A DNA stretch of 34,643 bases, from NCBI GenBank assembly GCA_002368955.1, contig DFDY01000119.1, positions 1-34,643 of the forward strand. The letters run 5' to 3'. Numbering within the stretch: the first letter of the stretch is position 1; each line of letters starts with the position of its first letter. Below the pieces are notes generated by a model, which was not told the DNA's origin, did not search any database, and saw only the letters and a list, made by a program, of their open reading frames with translations. Of the stretch, positions 8,189 through 15,587 are shown piece by piece. The translations under genes and the position numbers were made by a program. The stretch comes from Bacteroidales bacterium UBA3816 (GTDB taxonomy: Bacteria; Bacteroidota; Bacteroidia; Bacteroidales; P3).

Positions 8189-9795
8189 AGAGAATACCAC
8201 ATACTTTTACCATAGTTTTTGCACTCATTGTCATTGCGGCAATTTGCACCTGGTTCGTACCTGCTGGTGAGTTTGTTAGGGAGACTATCTCTATCCAGAA
8301 TGCCGACGGGAGCACATCCACCCGAGAAGTGGTGCAAAACAATTCCTTTCACTATGTCGAGAGTCAACCACAGACGTGGCAGATTTTCTCCTCACTTTTC
8401 AATGGATTTGTCGATAAGGCCGACATCATCATCTTCATCTTGATGGTTGGCGGAGCCTTCTGGATTCTCAACAACAGCCATGCCATCGACGTAGGTGTCA
8501 TGGCATTCCTGCGCAGGGTGCTGAAACTGAACAAATACAAATTCTTTCAAAAACTAGGAGTCGAGAACATAATCATTTCATTGATAATGGTCATGTTCAG
8601 CCTTTTCGGGGCCGTTTTTGGAATGAGTGAGGAGACTATTGCCTTTGTCATCATCTTCGTCCCATTGGCCATCTCGATGGGATATGACTCAATTGTGGGT
8701 GTTTGCATGTGCTATGTGGCCGCACATGTTGGTTTTGCCGGAGCCATGCTTAACCCATTCACTATCGGCATAGCCCAAGGCATAGCCGAACTGCCCATCT
8801 TTTCGGGACTTGAATATCGCTTTTTCTGCTGGGTGGTGCTGACTATTATTGGCATAACTTTTGTCCTCTTGTATGCCAATAGGGTGAAACGACATCCGGA
8901 GAAGTCTCCTATGTTCAAGTTGGATGACTATTGGCGCCAGCGGGTGCAGGAGCAGACACTTTCGCCGGTCGCATATCACACCCCACGAGTGGCATGGGTG
9001 CTGTACGGCATACTCTCGGCCATCATGGTGGCGTGTGCAGTTATGATGCCCTCCACCACCATCAATATTGGTGGGGGAGATGCCAACCTGGTCATTCTGC
9101 CTGTGTTGGCCGGACTCTTCATCATTTCGGGCTTCTTTATGCTGCGCAAATCGGTGCATTTCTTCATCCTAGACATTCTGCTTTTCACCATCTGTTTCTT
9201 GATAGTGGGAGTGCTGGGCTATGGCTGGTATGTGATGGAAATTTCGGCGTTGTTCTTGGCCATGGGCATTTGCAGTGGTATCGCCGACAAGCAAAGTGCC
9301 GACGATATTGCCAAGCTTTTCTTGGCTGGTTGCAAAGACATCCTGTCCGCCGCACTTGTTGTCGGTTTGGCCAGCGGCATCATATTCATCCTGCGCGACG
9401 GGAAAGTCATTGACACAATTCTTTATGGCCTTACGCGCTCTCTTGCCGAGACTGGCGAAGTGGCCTCGCTCGGTGTCATGTACCTTTTCCAAACACTGCT
9501 CAACCTCATCATGCCAAGCGGTTCTGCCAAAGCAGCCCTCACTATGCCCATCATGGCCCAATTTGCCGATTTGATTAATGTAAGTCGCCAAACTACTGTT
9601 CTGGCATTCCAGTTCGGTGATGGGTTCACCAATATGATAACCCCCACTAGTGGTGTTCTTATTGCATGCATTGGGGTGGCCAAGATTCCTTATGCCACAT
9701 GGGTCAAGTGGATTTGGAAATTTATCCTAGCCCTAATCGTGATAGGGTTTTTACTGATGTTGCCGACACTTTTCTTTAAATTTCCGGGATTTTAA
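8185..9795 (+). CDS. YfcC/DcuC-family inner-membrane transporter
   Basis: A 536-residue polytopic membrane protein with about a dozen hydrophobic segments spread over the chain. It begins RIPHTFTIVFALIVIAAICT followed by WFVPAGEF, the characteristic start of the YfcC group of the C4-dicarboxylate anaerobic carrier-like superfamily. Two re-entrant-type motifs are visible: FGMSEETIAFVIIFVPLAIS near residue 150 and LIMPSGSAKAALTMPIMAQF near 440, then GDGFTNMITPTSGVL. Relatives are annotated as carboxylate or basic amino-acid exchangers; the substrate here is unknown. Its start codon overlaps the CYTH stop, so the two are translationally coupled. It ends 11 bases before the peptidase gene. An arginine or ornithine role linked to the agmatine genes at 31-33 kb would be guesswork. 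Confidence 0.88.
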   Translation: MKRIPHTFTIVFALIVIAAICTWFVPAGEFVRETISIQNADGSTSTREVVQNNSFHYVESQPQTWQIFSSLFNGFVDKADIIIFILMVGGAFWILNNSHAIDVGVMAFLRRVLKLNKYKFFQKLGVENIIISLIMVMFSLFGAVFGMSEETIAFVIIFVPLAISMGYDSIVGVCMCYVAAHVGFAGAMLNPFTIGIAQGIAELPIFSGLEYRFFCWVVLTIIGITFVLLYANRVKRHPEKSPMFKLDDYWRQRVQEQTLSPVAYHTPRVAWVLYGILSAIMVACAVMMPSTTINIGGGDANLVILPVLAGLFIISGFFMLRKSVHFFILDILLFTICFLIVGVLGYGWYVMEISALFLAMGICSGIADKQSADDIAKLFLAGCKDILSAALVVGLASGIIFILRDGKVIDTILYGLTRSLAETGEVASLGVMYLFQTLLNLIMPSGSAKAALTMPIMAQFADLINVSRQTTVLAFQFGDGFTNMITPTSGVLIACIGVAKIPYATWVKWIWKFILALIVIGFLLMLPTLFFKFPGF

Positions 9796-9806
9796 TTATT
9801 TATGTC

Positions 9807-10943
9807 ATGAAAAGAAGCTTTCTGTTACTATTGTTCATCTTGCTGACTTTAAATGTTGTAAAGGCTCAGGATTCATCCTATGCCAGACAAATTATCCGTT
9901 CGCTCTCATCCGATAAGATGTTTGGTCGTGGCTCATGCTACAAAGGTGACTCCATCGCTGCTGCCTATCTTTCCAGCGAAATGAAACGTCTTGGCGTGCT
10001 ACCTTTGCAAGTCAACTATTATCAAAGATACAGCTACAATTGCTATAGTCTTGAAGGCCCTATTTCATTAAAAATAAATGGCAACGAACTCATCCCATTT
10101 TCACAATATAGGGTTTATCCGTCAGCTCGTTATGAGAATAAGATTGCCCAAGCCGTATGGAAAAAACAGCTGAAAGACGGCACCTGGGTATTTGGAGTCA
10201 AACAGTTGGATACCTACAGCCCCATCGTAGGTGATTTCCAATCAAATCCTATTTGCATTGAAGTGTTGGACACGTTGTTACCCAAAAGAGTCAAGAAAGT
10301 AGAAGCTAATATCCCATTGCAGTATCGCAATAATTATTGGTCACAAAATGTAGTTGGTTATGTTAAGGGGGTGGTGGATTCCATGATTGTCTTTACAGCT
10401 CACTATGACCATTGTGGCACAATGGGTGACGGCATCGTATTTCATGGGGCACATGACAATGCCAGTGGTGTGGCTGCTGTGATGGACTTGGCCCGCATCT
10501 CCACCTTGAAGAAACCCTATTACACGATGGTCTTTATGCTTTTTAGTGGCGAAGAATCTGGTCTCAAAGGATCTAAGTATGCAGCCGAACATCCTTTGAT
10601 TGACTATCGCAAAGTCAAGTTGCTTTGCAATATCGATATGTTCTGTGGTGGCGATGAAGGCCTTATGTTTTTCAATGCAAAGAGTGACAATACTAAAGGG
10701 TTTTATAATCAACTCAAGCAATTGAACGACCAGGAGCATGTGGCCTTAGAAATTCGTGCACGTGACAACCGTCCCAATAGTGACCATTGGTGGTTTACCG
10801 ATATGTGTCCCTCAATTTTCTTGCTCACTATGGGTGGCCCTTATGGCGGTTATCACGACCCAGCCGACACCTGCCAAGGTTGCGGACTCGCCCACTACAA
10901 TGATTTTCTTTCTCTCATCAAACGCTTGGCACTTCTTGATTAA
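9807..10943 (+). CDS. Secreted M28-family zinc peptidase
   Basis: A 378-residue exported metallopeptidase. The signal peptide is residues 1-20 (hydrophobic core SFLLLLFILLTLNVV, cleavage after VKA). The peptidase domain carries the M28 ligands in order: His199 in TAHYDH, Asp217 in GAHDNASG, catalytic Glu249 and metal-binding Glu250 in FSGEESGLKGS, Asp277 in CNIDMF, and the final histidine in GYHDPADT near residue 355. M28 enzymes are two-zinc aminopeptidases or carboxypeptidases, and this one probably works on peptides in the periplasm or outside. The domain between the signal and the first ligand (about 30-185) is a typical N-terminal extension. The start is the ATG at 9807; a preceding ATG at 9802 stops after two codons. 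The stop codon lies in the left duplication of the MITE-like element. Confidence 0.93.
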   Translation: MKRSFLLLLFILLTLNVVKAQDSSYARQIIRSLSSDKMFGRGSCYKGDSIAAAYLSSEMKRLGVLPLQVNYYQRYSYNCYSLEGPISLKINGNELIPFSQYRVYPSARYENKIAQAVWKKQLKDGTWVFGVKQLDTYSPIVGDFQSNPICIEVLDTLLPKRVKKVEANIPLQYRNNYWSQNVVGYVKGVVDSMIVFTAHYDHCGTMGDGIVFHGAHDNASGVAAVMDLARISTLKKPYYTMVFMLFSGEESGLKGSKYAAEHPLIDYRKVKLLCNIDMFCGGDEGLMFFNAKSDNTKGFYNQLKQLNDQEHVALEIRARDNRPNSDHWWFTDMCPSIFLLTMGGPYGGYHDPADTCQGCGLAHYNDFLSLIKRLALLD

Positions 10944-11137
10944 ATTCGCTCTAGTACAAAGTATGACTGATTCTTGCTCGTATTTCTCAATGTGGCGTGT
11001 CTTCGACACGCTGAGTAGTAGGGGTTTCGCTATCCCCACACTGCGCTCCCGTTGGTCGCTTAGTATGGGGTTATTGAGATTCAGCCTCTTCGAGGCTGCT
11101 AAAAATCAGTCTTTTATCAAACTAGAGCCATTAAATT
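10939..11137. mobile_element. MITE-like palindromic element with 8-bp target duplication
   Basis: Non-coding insertion of about 182 bases. The ends are imperfect inverted repeats of 25 bases at 10948-10972 and 11104-11128: the outer eight (GCTCTAGT) and inner eight (GACTGATT) are identical when one arm is reverse-complemented, with 18 of 25 matching overall. The element is flanked by a direct duplication ATTAAATT at 10939-10946 and 11130-11137, one base outside each arm. The inside holds two perfect 7-bp stem-loops with TTC loops (10995-11011 and 11082-11098). No transposase is present, so movement would need one supplied from elsewhere. The left duplication includes the M28 stop TAA; removing the element and one duplication would leave the same stop codon. 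Confidence 0.72.
10995..11011. repeat. Stem-loop GCGTGTC-TTC-GACACGC inside the MITE-like element
   Basis: A perfect 7-bp stem with a TTC loop. The first 16 bases recur exactly at 33891-33906 in another non-coding stretch 23 kb away. A sister hairpin with the same loop, CAGCCTC-TTC-GAGGCTG, lies at 11082-11098. Stems of this kind could also work as a transcription stop or mRNA end-protection for the upstream peptidase operon, although no T-run follows. Confidence 0.75.
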
Positions 11138-11428
11138 AAGGTTCTGAATACATTAATAGGATATAATAGCTATAATAGCTCTTTGTACTTTACATAACGT
11201 GAATACCCGAAATTTTCGTTATACGCGATTCATTGAGTCGAATACGACTATTAATGAAGTATGATAATTGAATGATGATAAGGAATATTGTGTATAGGAG
11301 CAGCCGCCTGCGCGTCGTTTTTCATCCATTTCCGCCACAGATCAGCTCCACATTCGAACCGTTTTGTGAGCGAATATATTGTGTGTCAGAAGAATAAAGG
11401 ATTATAATAAATATTGTAGAAACAAAAA
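11138..11428. other. Intergenic stretch without recognised gene
   Basis: About 290 bases between the mobile element and the terminator of the TPR gene. It is AT-rich, with a short direct repeat (ATAGCTATAATAGCT near 11167) and no frame with coding character on either strand. I see no tRNA-like cloverleaf and no TAnnTTTG promoter box. Confidence 0.6.
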
Positions 11429-11453
11429 AAGTCGCTGCAAACTGCAGCGACTT
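11424..11453 (-). terminator. Rho-independent terminator of the TPR gene
   Basis: An 11-bp perfect stem (AAGTCGCTGCA / TGCAGCGACTT) with a 3-base loop spans 11429-11453. Read leftwards it is followed by a run of T residues (the A-run at 11424-11430). It starts 20 bases beyond the stop codon of the TPR gene at 11474. Confidence 0.9.
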
Positions 11454-11473
11454 ATAATTGTTGACATTAATAA

Positions 11474-12700
11474 TTATTGGTTGGAAGATTTGATGAGCTG
11501 TTCAATTTTGGCATTGATGGGTTTCAGCTCGTCATACATTTCCAAACGTGCATAGACAGTCTTCAAAGCATCGAGACATTGTTTGAGATTGCTACGGTTA
11601 TGACTCTGCTCCTCGGCCGACATGTTTTCAATGAAAGTGATGGCTTCTTTTAAATAAGGAATAGACTGACGGAAGAAGTTTTTACTCTCTTCGGTGTATT
11701 TGTCAGCCAGTCCAGTTTCATCATCAAGGGGCACATCGTTGACAGCTGTGAGTTTGTCTACGGCACGGTTGTAGAACATTTTTCCCATTCCGAAGTTGGC
11801 CAGAAATTGGTTAGGAAGGGTTTTCAAGGACTCTTTGTAGTAGGTCTCAGCATTGGCAAAGTCCTCAACATTCTCGAAAGTGGCACCGGCTGCGGCTAAT
11901 AGGTTGGCATGCAGTTCGGGTTTGTCAACAGTCTTTTCAAGGGCTTTCTGTATCTCGAGGTTGCCTTGTTCCATATTGCCTTTCATCATGAAGGCCTCGG
12001 CCAACATCATGTTAGCATTGTAGTCCTCAGGGCAGAACTTAACATAATTCTGGGCCAGCTTGATTGCTTCGTTGGTGTCGGCTTCATTTTTGTAGAGTCT
12101 AAAGAGTGTGGTATAGACCAGGTTTTCTTTGGTCTTAGTACGAACTAGCGGCTTGAAATACTTCTTGACAGCGTCGTTGTTCTGGGCATTGGCAGCTGCC
12201 TTGCCGGCCATGAGGTAGGACTCGTTGGCATATTCGCGTTTGGCACTGGCCATGAACATCTTGATGGACTCTTCGCAGAGACTCATGCAGCCGTCCCAAT
12301 CTTGGGCGTTAAAGGCCTCGTAAGCTTTTTTGTAATATTCGTTGCCAACGAAGCTGAGGATGGCGTTGTTGCCTTCGGCATACTCTTTGTCGACATCAAG
12401 GTCTTTGCAGCGGAGGGCTGCATCTTTGCACTTGGTCAGCCAGTCGGGGTCAAGGTTTTTGTATTTTGATTTTGCCTTGCTTTGCTCACCACCGATTTGG
12501 CTGTAAATTAGTGCTGCATAATACCATGTCTTGGCATCGTTTTTGGTTTGTTCATGTTCGCATGCGGGGTCAATGAGTTTCTTGGCCTTGTCGAGATAGC
12601 CTCTGTTCTGGGCTTCACGTGCGCTAGAGACATTCAGTGACTGCGCGCTAACTGCATAACCGACGACTACAAGAGCCATCATTAAAGCGATTTTTTTCAT
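11474..12700 (-). CDS. Exported TPR-repeat protein
   Basis: A 408-residue protein with a clear signal peptide (MKKIALMMALVVVGYAVSAQ) and then helical TPR-like repeats. The first tandem helices (ARE-AQNRGYLDKAKKLI; TWYYAALIYSQIG) are followed by pairs near residues 125-150, 165-200, 215-255 and 270-310, and by a long predicted helix at about 330-400. Proteins of this type in Bacteroidota sit in the periplasm and act as binding scaffolds. No specific partner can be read from the sequence. It lies 80 bases downstream of gyrA on the same strand with no promoter box in the gap, so it may be read from the gyrA promoter. A strong terminator follows. Confidence 0.85.
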   Translation of the reverse strand: MKKIALMMALVVVGYAVSAQSLNVSSAREAQNRGYLDKAKKLIDPACEHEQTKNDAKTWYYAALIYSQIGGEQSKAKSKYKNLDPDWLTKCKDAALRCKDLDVDKEYAEGNNAILSFVGNEYYKKAYEAFNAQDWDGCMSLCEESIKMFMASAKREYANESYLMAGKAAANAQNNDAVKKYFKPLVRTKTKENLVYTTLFRLYKNEADTNEAIKLAQNYVKFCPEDYNANMMLAEAFMMKGNMEQGNLEIQKALEKTVDKPELHANLLAAAGATFENVEDFANAETYYKESLKTLPNQFLANFGMGKMFYNRAVDKLTAVNDVPLDDETGLADKYTEESKNFFRQSIPYLKEAITFIENMSAEEQSHNRSNLKQCLDALKTVYARLEMYDELKPINAKIEQLIKSSNQ

Positions 12701-12780
12701 TTTTTTTAGTTCTAGTGTGTTGATTATTTTTCTATTTTGTACTCTTAATTGTTAAATTATTGCATCTTCTCCCCTTTCGG

Positions 12781-15306
12781 CTATTCATTGGGCGAATCGG
12801 TGGCCTTGGTGGAGTCGGCCTCAGTTGACCCTTCGGCATTTTCGTTTGACATTTCTTCCTCATTGTCAGTGGGTACCTTGGTGATGGAGGCAATGTAGTC
12901 TTTGCCGCGCAAATTAATCAGCTTGACGCCTTGGGTGTTACGGCCAAGGACACGCAGTTCGCTTATCTTCATGCGAATGGTGATGCCGCTACGGTTGATA
13001 ATCATCAGGTCTTCGTCGTCGTTGACATTGGTCAGAGAGATGATACCGCCCGTCTTGTCGGTTAGTTTCATGGTCATCACGCCCTTGCCGCCACGTTTGG
13101 TCTTGCGATACTCGTTCAGTTTGGAGCGTTTGCCATAGCCGTTTTCGCTGACCACCAGTATGTCGTCGTTCTCATCGTTGGACACCAACATGCCGATTAC
13201 CTCATCGTCTTCGGGTTCTAAGGTAATGCCTTTCACGCCAATAGAGCCGCGTCCACTCTCGCGGAATTCTTCTTCGTTGCATCGCATCACCTTGCCCTTC
13301 TTCGAGGCAAGCAAAATCTCGCTCTTTCCGTCGGTCAGACAGGCCGAAATCAGTTCGTCACCCTCTCTGATGCCGATGGCGATGATACCTTTGGTGCGTG
13401 GGCGAGAATAGTTCTCCAAAAGGGTCTTCTTCACGGTGCCGTTCTTGGTGCACATCACGATGGAATGGCCTTTCAGATACTCTTCGTCGCTCAAATTCTC
13501 CACGTTGACATAGGCCTTCACCTTGTCGTCGGGCTCTATGTTAATCATGTTCAGGATGGGGCGACCCTTGGCGTTTTTCTCGCCTTCGGGCACCTCAAAG
13601 GCACGCATCCAGTAGCAGCGGCCTTTTTCGGTGAAGAACAAGAGATAGTTGTGGTTGGTGCACATGAAGATGTGCTCCACGAAGTCCTCGTTGCGCACGG
13701 AACTGCCCTTTGAACCCACGCCGCCACGTGATTGGGCGCGATATTCGCTGAGCAAGGTGCGTTTGACATATCCCATGTGCGAGATGGTGATGACCACCTC
13801 GTCGTTGGGGATGGTGTCTTCGATGCGGAAGTTGGAGGCTTCGTATTTGATTGCCGTGCGGCGGTCGTCGCCATACTTGTCACGGATTTCGACTAGTTCG
13901 TCTTTAATAACGCCGAAAAGTACGTTACGGTCGCCCAATATTTCTTTGCAGCGGGCGATGAAACGCATCTTCTCGTCATACTCTTCTTGCAGCTTCTGAC
14001 GCTCTAATCCGGTCAGCTGGCGCAGACGCATCTCCACGATAGCCTGTGACTGCAAATCACTGAACCCCCATCGGTCCATCAGATTCTGCCGGGCCTCATC
14101 CACCGAAGCCGACTGCTTAATCATCTGGATGATTTCGTCAATGATGTCGATGGCTTTGAGGAAACCCTCCAGCAGGTGGGCTCTTTTCTCGGCCTCGGCC
14201 ATGTCGAACTTGGTGCGGCGGGTGACCACCTCTTCGCGGTGCTCCACAAAGTTTTTAATCAGGTCTTTGAGGTTCAGGAGCATGGGTCGGCCATGAACCA
14301 GGGCGATGTTGTTCACGGCAAAAGAACTTTGCAGTTCGCTCAACTGGAACAGCTTGTTCAGGATTACGTTGGGAACCACATCGTGGCGCAACATGTACAC
14401 CACGCGGATGCCGTCCTTGTCGCTCTCGTCACGTATGTCGGTGATGCCGACAATCTTGCCTTCCTTCACCAGTTGGGCCTGACGCTTGATCATCTCGCTC
14501 TTGTTGACACCATAGGGAATGGTGTGGGCGACGATGATGTTGCGGCCTTTGTTGTCAACGTCGATGGAGGTGTCGGCACGCAGCACGATGCTACCGCGGC
14601 CGGTGTTATATGCATCGCGCACTCCCTTGTAGCCGTATATGGTGCCGCCACCGGGGAAGTCGGGGGCTTTCACAAACTGCATCAACTCGTCCACAGTGAT
14701 GTCGTTGTTGTCAATATAAGCGATGCATCCGTCCAACACTTCGCGCAGGTTGTGGGTGGGCATATTGGTGGCCATACCCACGGCAATACCGTTGGAGCCA
14801 TTGATCAGCAGGTTGGGCACACGGGTGGGCAACACAGTGGGCTCTTCGCGCTCATTGGTGTAGGTTGGCATCATGTCGACGGTCTCTTTTTTGATGTCGG
14901 CCATCAGCTCGTTTGCCATCTGCTGCATACGGCACTCGGTGTAACGCATGGCAGCAGGGCTGTCGCCATCGATGCTGCCGAAGTTGCCCTGCCCGTCCAC
15001 CAAGGGATAGCGCATATTCCAACTCTGTGCCAAGCGCACCATGGCAAGATAGACCGACGAGTCGCCGTGGGGGTGATATTGGCCAAGCACCTCGCCGACC
15101 ACGGTGGCCGACTTGCGATAAGGAGTGTTGTAATACATGCCCATGTCGTTCATGGCGAAAAGAATTCGGCGCTGGACCGGCTTCATTCCGTCTCGCACAT
15201 CGGGCAGCGCACGCGACACGATTACCGACATTGCATAGTCAATGTAGGCTGATTTCATTGTAGTTTCAATGTCTACGCGCGTAATTTTTTCGTTTTCAGA
15301 AATCAT
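12781..15306 (-). CDS. gyrA: DNA gyrase subunit A
   Basis: An 841-residue gyrase A subunit, the DNA-breaking half of the A2B2 enzyme that introduces negative supercoils with ATP. The catalytic tyrosine is Tyr122 in AAMRYTE. The quinolone region QYHPHGDSSVY keeps Ser83; position 87 is Leu rather than the Asp of E. coli. The winged helix and tower are intact, and the C-terminal beta-pinwheel begins near residue 500. The GyrA box is the form QSRGGVG; a closer match to the canonical box, TKRGGKG, occurs in a later blade near residue 750. The acidic tail (residues 810-841) is rich in Glu, Asp, Ser and Thr. It is transcribed away from clpC from a promoter box at 15370. Confidence 0.98.
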   Translation of the reverse strand: MISENEKITRVDIETTMKSAYIDYAMSVIVSRALPDVRDGMKPVQRRILFAMNDMGMYYNTPYRKSATVVGEVLGQYHPHGDSSVYLAMVRLAQSWNMRYPLVDGQGNFGSIDGDSPAAMRYTECRMQQMANELMADIKKETVDMMPTYTNEREEPTVLPTRVPNLLINGSNGIAVGMATNMPTHNLREVLDGCIAYIDNNDITVDELMQFVKAPDFPGGGTIYGYKGVRDAYNTGRGSIVLRADTSIDVDNKGRNIIVAHTIPYGVNKSEMIKRQAQLVKEGKIVGITDIRDESDKDGIRVVYMLRHDVVPNVILNKLFQLSELQSSFAVNNIALVHGRPMLLNLKDLIKNFVEHREEVVTRRTKFDMAEAEKRAHLLEGFLKAIDIIDEIIQMIKQSASVDEARQNLMDRWGFSDLQSQAIVEMRLRQLTGLERQKLQEEYDEKMRFIARCKEILGDRNVLFGVIKDELVEIRDKYGDDRRTAIKYEASNFRIEDTIPNDEVVITISHMGYVKRTLLSEYRAQSRGGVGSKGSSVRNEDFVEHIFMCTNHNYLLFFTEKGRCYWMRAFEVPEGEKNAKGRPILNMINIEPDDKVKAYVNVENLSDEEYLKGHSIVMCTKNGTVKKTLLENYSRPRTKGIIAIGIREGDELISACLTDGKSEILLASKKGKVMRCNEEEFRESGRGSIGVKGITLEPEDDEVIGMLVSNDENDDILVVSENGYGKRSKLNEYRKTKRGGKGVMTMKLTDKTGGIISLTNVNDDEDLMIINRSGITIRMKISELRVLGRNTQGVKLINLRGKDYIASITKVPTDNEEEMSNENAEGSTEADSTKATDSPNE

Positions 15307-15369
15307 TATCTATAATTATATTGTTGTAATTCAATTATAAAATGTAAATCTATTATCTTATATAGAATA

Positions 15370-15377
15370 CAAAGATA
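15370..15377 (-). promoter_or_regulatory. gyrA: Bacteroidota -7 promoter box for gyrA (TATCTTTG)
   Basis: Read on the minus strand, TATCTTTG fits TAnnTTTG. It lies 63 bases before the gyrA start. A TTTG occurs further upstream at 15406-15409, but the 28-base spacing is longer than the usual 19-21, so only the -7 box is claimed. Confidence 0.6.
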
Positions 15378-15561
15378 CGATTTTTTTTCCATTTGACGTA
15401 TCATTCAAAGTCCTTTTTATTAACAATTAACAGCCAATTCACCTCAAATAAAAAACTGATTGTATTCCTTCTGGCATACTTTTTGATAATACCAACATAT
15501 TAAACATGCATTTGTTGAAAACAAACCATCTCTACCCCCTTCTCATATTGAGATTTTGTTG

Positions 15562-15569
15562 TACTTTTG
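15562..15569 (+). promoter_or_regulatory. clpC: Bacteroidota -7 promoter box for clpC (TACTTTTG)
   Basis: TACTTTTG fits TAnnTTTG and lies 18 bases before the ATG at 15588, which predicts a very short leader. Its position argues against translation from the in-frame TTG at 15567. No good -33 box was found. Confidence 0.6.
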
Positions 15570-15587
15570 CAACGTCAAATAGTAACT

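Noticed and set aside
11138..11428. Possible tRNA or small RNA in the gap before the TPR gene
   Set aside because: No cloverleaf arms, no anticodon-loop pattern and no promoter box were found; only AT-rich sequence with short repeats.
15050..15061. Leu at GyrA position 87 as a quinolone-resistance change
   Set aside because: Ser83 is intact, and I recall that Bacteroidota gyrases naturally lack the acidic residue at this position, so this is likely the normal state.
14176..15252. Open frame of 358 codons antisense to gyrA
   Set aside because: It mirrors the conserved gyrA breakage-reunion domain; composition is that of a shadow frame and no start signal is present.
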